Positions 11,760 to 23,994 of a stretch of DNA of 64,000 nucleotides are shown here, piece after piece. A program made the position numbers and the translations under genes. Source of the stretch: Cylicocyclus nassatus (Eukaryota; Nematoda; Chromadorea; Rhabditida; Strongylidae); contig CATQJL010000112.1 of the NCBI GenBank assembly GCA_958299035.1, positions 21,046,812-21,110,811 of the forward strand, given 5' to 3'. Numbering within the stretch: position 1 is the first letter of the stretch; each line of letters begins with the position of its first letter. Under the pieces are notes generated by a model, which was not told the DNA's origin, ran no database searches, and saw only the letters and a list, made by a program, of their open reading frames with translations.

Positions 11760-13840
11760 CCTGTAGCAAGCTATTGAATAAACGATTTTTATTGAATTTG
11801 TATCATCACCTTACCTAATCTTGCCATTATGATGAAAAAATCTTGTCTAATGGCTTTACCCTAATCATGTACGCTTGATTCCAGTTTCGGTGTCATCATC
11901 TCCTTGGGCCAGACGTTGATGGTGTGGCAACCCCTGCCACAACTTTTAACCCGATAATTTTGTTAATTCATCTCTCGAACTTTTACAGTGGATATTTGAG
12001 CTCCGCGGGCCTTGCGATTACATCGCATCAAAATTCAAACAAGGGCAAATCTGGGTGGACAATGCCGCTGAACGCTGCTTAACTGCCTAATAGCTAAGAC
12101 TAAAGCTAATGTCATTCGGAACACACAAGAGTTGGAAATTTCGAAGATGAGAGAAGTCTAGATATCTTCAACTGGATGCAGGCGGCGACACTGTGAACCC
12201 CTACACCCTGCCCTTTGCTGTTCTGCCATCCCTGTTCTGCAATGTTTGATCAATTGCCTAAACGTTTCTTTTTAGCCATCTTTCTTTGCAGGCAAAATTC
12301 TTTTATTGTTGCTGTATTTCCGGTTTCCTCGGCTGCTTATCCAAAATTTACACTATGAATTCCCTCACCGAAAGTCTTCGCTCTTCACATCATGGTGATC
12401 ATGTCTTTCTGACTCACAGTGGAAAAAATACAAAGAGGAAGGACGTCACTACCGGAGTGGTCTCAGCTCCTTGAGCCAAGTGGCGCGGAGGAGACGATAA
12501 AATTTGAAAACTAGGAGCGAACTGGCTAAATTTGCAGGTTTACTACTGTGCAAACGACTTCTCTCATAGACTATTCTCAAAAGAATTCCCGCGAGTAAAG
12601 AAAAGCGATCTTTTTTCTGTAATGTGAGGCAGGTGTCTGGCTCTCAATTGCGATATCGATTGAGAAGCCTTAACTAAGTCATTGCCCCAGCGAATATGAG
12701 TCACTGTCAGAGAAGTTCAACTTCTTGCCAACTTGTCTATCGTCAGCAGCTTACCGTACACGAGGACGCTATTTGAATCGTTCAAACTTTGCTTAAAGCT
12801 CAAAATTTGGGCGTTGGTTGAAAATTGACCTTTTCTCAACAAATGGATGGATCATATAAGCTTGCTGAGCTAGCTCGGACAGATTCATCAGTTAGTACGC
12901 AAGGAACCATGTACTCAGCCTTAGCATTGCCCCCCCCCCTCCCTCCCCCAACTCATCTTTTCATCAGTTGTTTTCAGGATGCAATGCTTTTGTTGAGGAA
13001 ATGTGAAGGACAAGAAAAACATTTGAGTTCTATAATAAGCACACGAAAAATCTTAAAATGCATATTTATCTTATCGGGAATTAAAACTAATTTTTAGGTC
13101 AGTGCGCATCACTAGGAAGTAATTGTCCCGTTCAAAAAAACATCTTTATTGACTGTTTGATAGAAGGCAGGTAAAAAATGCGTTCATCAAATGCGATGAA
13201 CAGTAATGGTATGGCAGTAATCGAAATACACAGAAAGATGACTAGTACTTCACTTCTGAGTCAATTACAGCGTTTTTTGCTCTAATCTAAATTTAATGGA
13301 TGCGAAGGCACGAGGAAATGTCGAAATCGAAGTTGAAGTACACAAACAAGAACTGTGTGATGAAGTGTCATTCCCACGAGGGGTCCATTTTTGTATTGGG
13401 GCACGTCTTACGTAACAACAAGTTCGCTGAATGTGAGACGCTACGCGCAAGAAGAATGATTCAAATCTGGAAAAGATGGGTTTATGGTCAACGATCTAAT
13501 TACGCTGAACTTCGGCTCTTGAGCTATTTCATTTATGAGATGGTAAGCTCCGTTTCCCTCTTAGAAATATTCTGGAATTATTTGTGACAGCACTGCGCTT
13601 GTTTTGTACATGGTTTTGCGAATTTTATCGGCAATTTTCATACTTTTAGTTTTTATCTGCGATATTTGTGCTCTTCACTTTTTCGCCTTCTTACTATTCT
13701 GCACACATCCAGACAATCGTGAGTGATTGTACCCAGCGTCAAGGTGCTCATCCAAAGGGAAGCAGACAGACCAGTTAGAGGAGACAAATCCTTGCATCTA
13801 TGCTCTTTCATGCTCAGTGGTATCTGAGAGTTACAGCCAT
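11760..13840. other. Non-coding, low information
   Basis: No supported exon or element boundary. Homopolymer C tracts occur near 12,930, and small ORFs here lack splice or motif support. Confidence 0.4.
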
Positions 13841-13841
13841 G

Positions 13842-13985
13842 GTCAAGCAAGGGGTGTGGCACACGATCGCTGGTTACGACCCCCCCCCCCCTGACTGCTG
13901 TCTTTTTAAGACCCCCCCCCCCTGAATTACATACCTAAGATAGCATTACGTGAAGGCCCTGTCAAACATAATGGGAAACATATCC
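13842..13985 (+). repeat. C-tract repeat block, copy 1
   Basis: GTCAAGCAAGGGGTGTGGCA and the roughly 130 bases after it, with two long C runs, recur at 17,973-18,105 in the same orientation. The shared end is AGATAGCATTACxTGAAGG, then CCTGTCAAACATAA. Possibly the 3' end of the LINE family whose coding remnants lie between the two copies. Confidence 0.65.
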
Positions 13986-14056
13986 ATAATGAGCATGTCA
14001 ATTAACCCCTGTAGATAAACTTGAGCGAATTCCGAAGATTCGAGATACTAGGCTAC

Positions 14057-14430
14057 CAGTGGCGTACCCAGGATTTCCGCTCGGGGGGGGGGGGAGGGGC
14101 GCGACAAAAATTTTTTTGAATGAAGGTGCGTGGCGTTAGCCACGCACTACAAAATTTTTTTAGGGGTGCATCTCGAAATTTTTGCGGGTCCCCAACCCCT
14201 AAAATCTGGAAAAAGGGGGCATGGCGTCGGCCACGCCCCCGAAAAAAACTTTTTTATAAGGCTAAAATGAATTTTTAAAAAATTTTAAAAATTATTTTAA
14301 TTATTTACAAGTGCAGACAAGTCATTTGCACAATTTTATAACCCATATAAGTAACTTTAAAAAATTTCGCGACCCGTTCTCGGGGGGGGGGCGCCCCCCC
14401 CCCCGCCCCCGCCCCCTTGGTACGCCACTG
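14057..14430. mobile_element. hAT-type MITE (374 bp), second family
   Basis: The ends are CAGTGGCGTACC and GGTACGCCACTG, and the perfect 8-bp target duplication TAGGCTAC lies at 14,049-14,056 and 14,431-14,438. The interior is G/C homopolymers plus two hairpins, one with 9-bp arms GTGCGTGGC/GCCACGCAC. No coding capacity. The end motif and 8-bp duplication fit the hAT superfamily. Confidence 0.88.
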
Positions 14431-14644
14431 TAGGCTACCTAAGTGAAATCGTCATATTCCAACATGGTCAACCTTGTTTCAAAGGTGAATTACTACCCGT
14501 TTTTGCACTCATGACAAAGCACTCCTCCTTCTTTGTCCATCTCGGAAATCCCGCTTCAAAAGACAAACTGTGAAATTAGAGGTCATCCAAAAGCACGTTT
14601 TTCCCATTTTTCGCTTTTGATGGCTGTGCCTCCGCCAACTATTA

Positions 14645-14860
14645 CTCGGAGCAAAGAAAACGAATCAGGCTCAAATCACTCCTGTGAGAACTAGGAGATC
14701 CCGCCGGGGCCCGAAGTGTATGTGTGCTAAGTTTGGTCCCGATCGGTTCAGAAATGGAATTTTCTATTCGGAACATACGTACACACAGACAGACAGACAT
14801 ACGGACAGACAGACAGACATACAAACAGACATTCAGCTTTATATATAAGATTCCACGCGG
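14645..14860 (+). repeat. Dispersed repeat ending in an ACAG microsatellite
   Basis: Related in inverse orientation to 9385-9530. After CGGAACATACGTACACACAG it continues as an imperfect (ACAG)n/(ACAT)n tract to about 14,840 and then TATATATAAG. This looks like the 3' tail of a retroposon family. Confidence 0.5.
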
Positions 14861-15029
14861 CAAAAACACGGGGGTGGGGGGTGGAGGCAGATACATGACT
14901 CAACGCCATAAGTAACATTGCGCCTGGAGTGCTGCTGTTGTATTGGTTGAAGTACGTTGCGGCGTCGCTTCGAGAAAAATTCGCGCCGATCGTACCTCCT
15001 GACCGTCCCCCGGCTGCCACAGCTTTTAA

Positions 15030-15394
15030 AGGCACCGTACCCCAAAATTTCGACCTCCATGTTTTTGTCGTTCCAGGGCCTTCTCATACCCCTGATTCAG
15101 AATATCAAGTTGAAAATCCGCGAAAACCATGAAAAACCCCGTTTTCAGAACCCGCAGAGCGATTTCTTCGGTACGGTGATTGGTTGGGCGCGCAGGGATG
15201 GGCGGGACGAACGTCACGCCCACTCCGAAAGGGGAGGAGCCAGCGTCGCGAACGCGGCCTAAAGCGATTTCCGAAGCGGTTTTCTCGGTTCGGAAGGAAC
15301 TTCAGGCAGCGTGAGTTGGGAAGTCATACATTTGGGGCCCCACATCTGCTAGGTATCATAATCTCACCAACCCCAATTTGGGTGGACGGTGCCT
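15030..15394. mobile_element. TTAA-type foldback MITE, copy 3
   Basis: The left end AGGCACCGTACCCC is preceded by TTAA (15,026-15,029); the right end GGGTGGACGGTGCCT is followed by TCAA. It is 365 bp long and related in its ends to the elements at 4276, 5492 and 25,663. The interior includes CCGTTTTCAGAACCCGCAGA, also found with changes at about 25,785. Non-coding. Confidence 0.6.
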
Positions 15395-15589
15395 TCAAGG
15401 GGGTGACCACAAGAGGCCACTTTCACTGAACCTACCCTCTGTTTCAACAGGAGCGATGGATGGTGGGTTGAACTCACTTCCTCGCGGCTGCTTCACGTGG
15501 CTCTGCAACTCTTTCGTCGTGATTTCGCCGACCGTGCTCTCTAGTGATTAAAGCTTCGCCTGACCCATGCTCGTGATGGGAAAGTAATT

Positions 15590-17350
15590 AGAGGGCACTT
15601 TCACGGAAGAGATGCAGAACTCAAGCAGCGCCGCCCTCTAGCGTTCATCCTGTTGAGCCAGAGGGTAGATCTCCTGATTGACAGGCAAACAAGTACAACG
15701 ACAGAGCAAAAAGAGCACACCAAAAGCTGGAGTACGCTTAAAGAAGACGCTTGCGGGCCTCTGCCTTGCCTAAGTTAGCAGACAACGTAAAACAGTTTTG
15801 AATGAATCTAAAGAAGAACTTCCTCAGATGGGTGATCTACCAGGGGGCACGAAGTCAGGTAGAGCCAGGCTGAATAAGGGAACATGGTGTTCAAGGTTTG
15901 CAGTGTACAACAAAATAACTAGAGAAGATGCTATTAACAATCTAGAAGCTAAACGAGCAAAAAGAAGCTAATCACAGGAGCGAAAAGCACAGGAGGCCAT
16001 ACAGAAATTGCGCACTTGCGAAGGTGTGCAATCCATTGGCCCAAAGAGGTAAAGACGACACTAAAGATTTAGCACTCTTAATTCAAGTACATACTCCGAT
16101 GGATGCTGAGAAGACCAAAGGAAATGAAGAAAGATGGCGAGCATACTTCGCAGAGGTAGCGTCGCGAGCCACGAATGTGCTTTATCATAACAGCTAAACA
16201 AGTCCCACGGACCAGTGCCAACCATTACAAAAGAAGTATCCGTCGCTATATTGTAAAAGGAAGGGAAAGGCGGCATACAATCGCTGAAGATGTTATCTCT
16301 AGCGATTGTGGAAGAAATGCGGCAGTCTGAAATTTCGTGGCTAGTACAACTTCTGAACCCAGTGTGATTCAAGAAAATGCCCGGCGAGTGGTATACAAGT
16401 AAGTGTATCGATATGGAAGAATAAAGGCGGAAGAATAGGTGACTGTTCTATGCACCGACCTATGCGTCTTATGAGCCAAATGCTAGAAACACCACTTCGG
16501 GATACTTACAACAGAGCGGGTACCCAATTACTGTGTACCATGAAAGGCTTTAGATCAGCAGGTACATTTAATACCGTCAGCATATTGATGGGAAGGAGTA
16601 TAGAATAACAAAATGAAGCGCATGTTGCCTTTACAGAAGGCATTTGAAAAAGTTACATAATGGGTTTGTTGAGCACTACAGAAAACCCATGGTACCAGAG
16701 TAGTATGTTTAGTGGACAGGAATGATGTGTGGAGGTGCGACAAGACAGCAGCGAAACGATCAGAGTATTTCCCGATAGACATTGGCGTACATCAAGGTTC
16801 CGTCCTCTCACCCCTCCTCTTCATAATTGTTCTTGACAAAAGTTACAAGTTTTATGCCCCCCCCCCCTATTGGCACTCCTATACGATGATGTGATCCTAA
16901 TGGCAAACAGTAGGAGATAGAGATCAACGGGGTGTATGCCCTTCTGCACCGCTCCGTCCTAGCGCTAATTACCCTGCCCCAGTGATGCTAAATTACTCGC
17001 CTTTAATCCAGCAGAACTTTGTAAAATGCTGGAGTATCTCGAAGCAAGCGAGTGCATATTTTCGAACAGATATAGAAACGACGTGTGATCTACGAAGGCA
17101 AAACGAGAAGAGTGAGCTTTTTACTCGCTATTTCGGAATTGCCTCGCCCTTCTCTGAAATCTAAACCAGAGTGAAATGAACTCGAAAACCTATTTAAGCC
17201 ACCCGTTTCCAACATTTTGAAAATTCGTGTAAAACTCAATCTTCTTTGCTTTTTTTTGAAAGAGTGGTTGCGAATAACTCGACTGATACAGAGCGCCTGC
17301 GACTCTAACGACAACCTAGCTATTTGGCGGCAGCGCCAACCAATCATAGG
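15590..17350 (+). pseudogene. Decayed RTE-type LINE reverse transcriptase
   Basis: Frame-shifted fragments follow non-LTR reverse transcriptase order: a region like the pre-RT/RT start near 16,200-16,390; a TFNTVSILMGR-like piece near 16,560-16,600; IDIGVHQGSVLSPLLFIIVLD at about 16,773-16,836; and LLYDDVILMANS near 16,875-16,910. In the last, the usual YADD catalytic box has lost one codon. Numerous stops make it non-functional. The order and motifs fit RTE-like elements; the endonuclease and exact ends were not found. Confidence 0.65.
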
Positions 17351-17972
17351 CGCGCAGTAATTAGGCTACTAAGGCTAGCGGTGCAGAAGGGCCGTCTCCC
17401 AGATCAACGTGCAAATGTGAGTACCAAGCTAGAGTGACATGACTGAGGGACACCAAAGAGTTCTTGGAAGTGGGAGTCCGTAGCTGATTAAGAGGACACG
17501 TCCTTCAGATATTTGTAGTTTGCATTTCTGCGCACGCTAGAAGACGAGGGTACGCGACAGATAAAAAGCACTTGGTTGGAGTGAGGCACCTCGCAGAAAT
17601 TATGTACAGGGCTTATCAACTGCAGTGTCGGGCCGCTTCGCTTGGATTCTCCACCTCCTTCGCGAACGTGCTCTTGGTCATTTTTCCAGAGAAGGCCTGG
17701 GAAAGGCGGAGCCTTCGATTTGAAATGATTAGGGAGCATGTTCGGAAGAGACGTAGGTCCAGCGCGGAATGGAGATGCTGGTGCACCCGACGTAAGCCCT
17801 GTATATGACATGAGGATGCCACTACATCTCAAGCCACGGGTATACCGTACAATAACTCGACCTACTTGGCAGCGAATACCGGCCTTGCACGTGCAATGCA
17901 ACGAAGAACGAAGGCTTAGCATGATGGAGAAAAGAATCTTTTGACAATAGGCATCATCATGATAGAAAGGGC

Positions 17973-18105
17973 CAAGCAAGAGGTGTGGCACACGATGGCT
18001 GGTTATGACCCCCCCCCCCCCTCCTCTTATTGCTGTCTCAATAAGACCCCCTTAACTATATACCCAAGATAGCATTACTTGAAGGTCCTGTCAAACATAA
18101 GCGTC
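17973..18105 (+). repeat. C-tract repeat block, copy 2
   Basis: Direct copy of the block at 13,842-13,985, with GGTGTGGCACACGATGGCTG and a run of C residues, then the shared AGATAGCATTACTTGAAGG. It lies downstream of the LINE remnant. A shorter, partly inverted echo (GGTGTGGCATGGCACACC) occurs near 18,617. Confidence 0.6.
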
Positions 18106-18109
18106 TCAG

Positions 18110-19610
18110 GATGTCCTGTCGGCATGTCCTGTCAAACCTAAGCCTTGTAATCTACATTAAAGTGATTTAAGCCTGATTGGTCTTCTCTAGCCTGAGATAT
18201 TGAGAACGAAAAATGGAACAGAGGAGATTTTGGCTTGCTCTTAAATCCTTAACTTGGAGGTAATTTGAAGTAGGATTCCCAATGTGAGCAAAGAAATAGT
18301 AGTTCTTTTTATTAAGTGCAAAAAGGAGTCTTATCTTCGAAACAAAGTAACATGTTTGGAAACGACCATCTCCTTAGGTGGCCCTGTATTTGGAAACCTT
18401 AGAATTCGCTGAAACTTGGACCACAGGAGTTATTTTACTTGCTAATCACAAAACGATGCTCTTATGTTTTATAGATCTTTAATTATGCTAACTGTACGTA
18501 TACGATAATGGGTCAAACATCAGTATGCTGGTATTTTGCATGACGAGCCTATTTGACATTGTTAACGAATATCATGTTATGCGAACAGCGGATAACGACC
18601 TTGATAACGACCCCCCAGGTGTGGCATGGCACACCCTACGCTTGACCCTGATGATAGATCATGCACCAACATTGTGCGGGCCACGAGAAGGTCGCCCCAG
18701 TTGTCAAGAAGATGCAGAAGCGACTTCAGTGCTTTCTTGGGAATCCAGATCTTATCAGGATCGCCTGAAGCACAGTTCGAGTGCTCGTGGGTGAGGCAGC
18801 ATACCGCGTTCAGCACAGAAGCGTTTGCAGGTCTACTATCGGACCGATTCAGGGCGCGAGCCGGTCATGGGTGGAGCACTATATGTCGCCGAATGAAGGT
18901 GGGTCCGGACTCCTCGCAAAAAGCACCTCCATGCATGTGAAAGGTCGCGTAGTTGCACATACCGCGAGAACCCCCCATTTCGGGGACGTATAGGGCCGTA
19001 GTAAAGCTCGGTTACGGGAGATGATCTCCCCTGAGGCCCTCATATGAGGCTTTGTCGGATGAGATGAGGACAGCCCACTTTCCCGTGGTGTAGGTATGCA
19101 AGGTCACCCTACAGGTGAGCTTCAGATGAAGCCCGGCAGGGAGATCAGCTCCCGACCGAGTCATCGGAGATGAGCCGGGCGACGACATAAGGTAAATATT
19201 GCGCTAAAGAGGAGAGCACAGAGAAAACCTCCGTAAGTTGCTCCCGAGTAACTTACGAAACACCGCAGCTGACGTTCTTTAGCGGTGCAAAACTCCCAAA
19301 ACTGCACAATTTCGGGCGCCCAAATGAGTGAGGATCGAACAGCCGATTGCGCGAAGAAATGGAAAAAAAAGGTTTTTTGCATTTTTCTTACAGATGATAC
19401 ACGTTTTTTACCGAAGAACCGCCTCAGGTGACAAAGAGGTAAATTTATCTTTTTATTCGTTTTTCGCTAAGTGTAATTTTTCTTCGTATGAGTGCCACAT
19501 TATTGTATATTTGTTTTATCTCGTTGTTTGCTAGGTGAAATTTTTGATAGCTGCTACGTTATCGATTTTTCGATAACGGCCGCTATCATAAGGTCGCCAG
19601 TCAAGTAGTA
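18110..19610. other. Non-coding, GC-rich hairpins near 19.0-19.2 kb
   Basis: No supported exon. Between about 18,640 and 19,190 the base composition is more GC-rich than the surroundings, and several short hairpins occur (for example GGGAGATGATCTCCC and GGGAGATCAGCTCCC). It may be part of a degraded LINE. Confidence 0.35.
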
Positions 19611-19611
19611 A

Positions 19612-19690
19612 AAATGGTGCGGCTAGCCGCACTCGAACCACGGCCCTGCTCTAGAGCAATAGACACCGATCCACAACGATGTGGCGCCTC
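19612..19690 (-). repeat. tRNA-like, pol III-type unit (SINE or tRNA pseudogene)
   Basis: On the minus strand a B-box-like GTGGTTCGAGTGCGG lies downstream of a weak A-box-like TGGATCGGTG. The unit runs into ATTTTTACT, a plausible pol III terminator. The cloverleaf is not convincing, so a tRNA-derived SINE or pseudogene is more likely than a functional tRNA. A hairpin with TTATCG/CGATAA arms lies next to it at about 19,558-19,575. Confidence 0.3.
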
Positions 19691-20101
19691 CGCGCCTCGC
19701 TCGCGCCGGCTTAATTAATGCAGCTATTGCTCCTTCGTTTAATAATAGACACGTGTGCTATAATGAGGGTCAAAATGAAGGTTACTCATGGTCGTGGGTT
19801 ATGACTACATGCTTTAGAGTCTGTAGCATTTTGGATTTATCCAGCAGCATGATGCGCTGCATCGATTAACGAAAATCATGGGGTTAGCAGGAAACCTTGG
19901 TTACGTGGTCCTGTTCGCAATACGCTGTGTCGCTCTAAGAACTGCAAGTATGGACAAGTGCTTCCTGAAGTTCAAGTCTGTACCAATAAAGAAAGGGAGA
20001 AGACGGGTCTTCAAGGTATAGTTTGCAAAGTACTGTAGCCTCGTCATGCAACAGGGATACATCTGAAGGCAGTTTCATAGCGAGTTACTGAGATTGTTTG
20101 A

Positions 20102-20531
20102 AGGCAGCGTCCGCCCAGAATTTCGTTTTCCATGTTTTTATTGTTATCTGGCCTTTCCATGGCGCTGATATGAGGTTCAAATTACCAAAAAGCTCCAAAC
20201 TAGCCCCTTTCTGAAGCCCTAATTCGGCAGATTTGGATGAGGGCCCCGCCGCGAGTCATGTCGTATGCAACAGGAAACCTCGTCGTGTGCAACAGCGCCA
20301 CATCACAAACTTTGCGTCTCGACGTTGCTTGTCATGTCAGAACACGTCACGGGGCAATTTGTGGGTGGATAGAGCGCAAAAAAGCGGCGGAGCTCAAAGA
20401 GGATCCAGGTCCGTTATCTCCTTTTGTAGGCAACATTAGCGGACCGAACCAAGGCGGATGGTCTACTATGAGAGCCTTCTAGTAGGATAAGTAGTAATCT
20501 GGAGAGACTAGATTTTAAGTGAATGCTGCCT
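20102..20531. mobile_element. Possible TTAA-type foldback MITE, copy 4
   Basis: The left end AGGCAGCGTCCGCCC is preceded by TTGA. The right end ATGCTGCCT is followed by CTAAG, and its inverse is only partly similar to the left. It is weaker than the other members of the family. Non-coding. Confidence 0.4.
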
Positions 20532-20539
20532 CTAAGATT

Positions 20540-22870
20540 GATTATTTAATAAATCGAAGAAAGATTCAAACACGTTAACAAGGAAGCCATCACCTAGAAG
20601 GACTTGTTGAGACACGAAGAGAGTCCGGCGAATTGCGGAGCGAGAACCCTCTGCGGGCCACTTTGGGTGCAACTTTCTCAAAGTAGAGCTTTCAAAGTCG
20701 GACTTCTACAGTGGTCTAGTTAGGGTGACTCTTAATCAATGTGAAGAACCGTACTACCTCAGTTTCAATCAAACAGTGCCTCTAGTTTAAACTGTGCCTC
20801 TAACTAAACCATTGTCCATGCGGCAACTCACTTATAGCCGAGAATCAGCTCTAGCCTGTCGAGCAGTAGCGTATTCTCTGGGAGCTAAAAATCGAAGTAA
20901 AATATTGGAGCGGTGAGTTCGGAAAGCTTTTAGCTTTTGATTGCACTTAGGACTGCGCTCACGGCTGCTAATGAATGCGTCCAAACACGAATACAAAACT
21001 TTGTACTACTTGAGGGTTTTTTCCAAAGTTTCATAGCCAATGCTTTGTAGCAAAACTAATAGAAAAAAATTGAAAACGTAGCAATCCACCTTTTGCGAAC
21101 GGTCAAGCGTGCTTCACCGCGAGTTGGAGAATTGTGCATTTGCACGGAACTGACTGAAACTTTGAGGGCAACTATATTCAACCGTCATTGTTTGACAAAC
21201 AATAATGGCCAGTGTTGCGGGTCCAAACTGAAGAGCTATCGAGTAGAGGAGATTTGTCTATCTGTGGCTTTGACCAACTCGTAATGCAGAAATCTTACAA
21301 GTGTCGAGTGGCGTAGTGGTAGGAGGTGCCCCTGTGAGCCGTGAAATCAAGGTTCGTTCCGCATCCGTGGCAGTCAAGCCCATATCCGCAAAGCGTATTG
21401 AAGTCGCCGAATCCTTTATCTTTCGATTATTACATAAGCTCTACATCAAAGAGTAGATGCTGCTAAAATATTACTTGCTGCAAGTGATCATGATAAATGC
21501 GGCTATTGTAGTACGATTCTAATAGCACGATCGCTCACTTTGATCTATCTTCCAGACTCGAGTCGATAATTAATCGATCACCACGGATTTCGCCCCAGTC
21601 ATTGCTTTTGCATCGTCCGGGATGTGTGCTGCTGTTTTCGTGCACCTATCAATTGCAATGAAATCTCATCATATCTCGAGCATATTGCGTCAGTTGTTGC
21701 TGTCCCTGATGATGACGACCAACGACGACGATCGCGGCGTGTATGTTTCAGCACTGTCTTTTTTCATATACTTTACATTCGAATGTGCATTAGCGATATA
21801 GAATTGAATCATTTTACAGTTGCTGAAGTATAGGCGCTATGAAATTCCAAAAAAATTCCCATGAGTCTATCGAATGCGAGCCGTTTGGAAAATAGACATT
21901 TGGTTAGTTCGTCTTAATTTTGAGTGGTAAGTTTTTATCGAAATGCACTGTCATCTTGTCCTACTATGGTCTATTCGCCGATGCGAGAAAGAGTTTTTTC
22001 GTGTCATTAAATTCAATAAGGAGAGTTTTTGAATGTCACATTAGCTTTTGATGTTCAAAAAAAAGGCCTCTTGGTAAATTTTGTATTTTTCAAATTAGAA
22101 AGCTTGTGCTGCGGTATACAGCGTCAAGATAGCTTGATACATTACCTTTACCAGTCGAGTTTGATTTGTTTCTTCCTCGCAGCTTGTGAACCATCTTCAT
22201 GCATCCATCCGAATCAGTTACGTTTCGACTCTTTTGCATTTGCTTTCTTTCAATTTTTTAACGTCTGGTGTCAGCCGAGTTTCACAACGACAGATCCAAG
22301 ATGCATGTCTCCTTCTTCACACTTCATTCCATTTATTCACAGGATCACCTTAGGTCAAAGCCGACAAAACAAAACAAGCAAAATAACACAAAAAGCTCTC
22401 AGAACACATATACTGTGAAATCAAGTCAGCACAATATAAGTTTGCGCTGTTCTCTAATTTTTGCAGATTTTCATCGGCCTTCGTCAAGGTTTTGGAGACC
22501 ACAGTTTTGATTCCCTCCAAACGTCAACAGCAGCTCCAGAGTACCATTGCGAAGCAAGCCTAATGTGCATAAGGGTCAGAAAAACACTTCACAAAATGTG
22601 TTTCAGCTCTTTTATTCTCACTATCACATCCGTAAAGAGACGGATAAGCGCTAAACGTTTCCCAATAATGCACTCCCCTTTGTTATTTTGGTTGGCAGCG
22701 TTATTCATTCAGAGTGCTTCCTTTTGCGTGCTGAGATCTCGGGCTTACATGACGACAGGATTTTGACAGCAACTTTATTTTGGAGTTCTGATGCGATTAT
22801 GTTTTGCGCCTGGAAAGTTTCAATAAGATTTTAAAGTTTTGAAAATCACGAGCAAATTTGGCAGGCATAA
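20540..22870. other. Non-coding
   Basis: No supported exon apart from the tRNA-like sequence at 21,301. Open frames such as 22,029-22,418 show no motif and no splice context. Confidence 0.4.
21301..21372 (+). repeat. tRNA-like sequence with A and B boxes
   Basis: TGGCGTAGTGGTAGG fits a pol III A box and GGTTCGTTCC, 37 bases further on, resembles a B box. The stems do not pair well and no clean anticodon arm is seen, so this is a tRNA pseudogene or SINE head rather than a working tRNA. Confidence 0.3.
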
Positions 22871-22877
22871 GCATAAC

Positions 22878-23037
22878 CTTTCATTCAATTGGCTTGGCGG
22901 CTGGAAGGCGGGGCTTTGTGACCTAATTAAGGACGCTCGCACCTGCCTGCGCCCCTCCCGCGCGCGTGCTCTCTGATCATAGCCTTATTTGGGTCACGAA
23001 GCCCCGCCTTCCAACCGTCAAGCCAGTTGAATCAAAG
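22878..23037. mobile_element. Foldback MITE, about 160 bp
   Basis: Inverted arms of about 45 bases: left around GGAAGGCGGGGCTTTGTGAC, right around GTCACGAAGCCCCGCCTTCC, with a GC-rich centre. Few mismatches. No target duplication identified. Confidence 0.55.
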
Positions 23038-23728
23038 CGTAGTTTGTGTGGATTACGGTGGGATGGTTAGGTTGAAGTATGCAAGTCTGCGTATAAACTT
23101 CGGGTGAAGTTAGCCTGCTGATCCAAGTTTTAAGCGGGGTTGTAGTCGCTATGGTATATGGTGTCCTTCTGTCATCAACTGCTTTTGATGAATAAAAAAT
23201 AAAAAACGTCCATTCGCTCTCTCTATGTGTTAATGCAACACCGTTCATATTGACCATAGGTGTTGAACGTTGCATATCTTCAGAAAAAATTCAGACGGCT
23301 CCCTGACTTGAATTGAGCACAAACTATTATGAGGCGCTAATAAAGCGCTTTATCGGAAGAAATTTGTCCTTATAGCCATCGACAACCATTATGGCATCGT
23401 GATATGGATAGTGTTTGCATTCGCACATACTAATGTAAGGTACAAAACTACTCTACTGTATATAGTCACTACCGTAATCGGTAAGAAATGCTCAGCTAAA
23501 TAGATATGACATCAAAATCAGCAGTCCAGAGGTATAACAGCGTTTAAGTATATGTCCATTACTACAGGTGTTAAATAAGTTTAGACTGTGCGAAATTAGT
23601 GGCGTCTGCGTCTGGTGCATCTGAGCCTGAAGCGCTAGCGTAACGGAGCCTAGGTTTTCTGTTTGTCGAAGACTCGCGTTCTCGTGTTAACTCGCGTTTG
23701 GTATAGGATATTTGACTGTCGATACGAT

Positions 23729-23985
23729 CAGAGCCCGGCACAGGTGACTTGTAAGCAAGCTGAATATCGTTTTTGGGACAAAAAGCAAAGGTATCGTTTT
23801 TGAGGCCGAAAGGACACAAAAATCGCGGAGTTTTCTTTCTTTTTTTTTCGACTTTCGTTTTTCGTTGGTCTTTTTTTCGTTTAGGGTTTAGGGTCAAAGG
23901 GGACATGACTTCGTAAAATTTCGCGAAAGTCAAGGGGAAACTTCGTTTTTTGCATTTTCCAAAAGCCACCTCTTGCCGAGCCTTG
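23729..23985 (+). mobile_element. hAT-family minimal derivative, copy 3 (257 bp)
   Basis: Perfect 8-bp duplication GATACGAT at 23,721-23,728 and 23,986-23,993. The ends are CAGAGCCCGGCAC and TTGCCGAGCCTTG, variants of the terminal repeat seen at 7270 and 30,951. It retains both subterminal regions (TATCGTTTTTG repeats on the left, ACTTCGTAAAATTT on the right) and a TTTAGGGTTTAGGGT stretch between them. No internal block and no gene. Confidence 0.85.
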
Positions 23986-23994
23986 GATACGATG

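Noticed and set aside
22029..22418. 129-codon plus-strand ORF
   Set aside because: No motif, no splice context, low-complexity composition.
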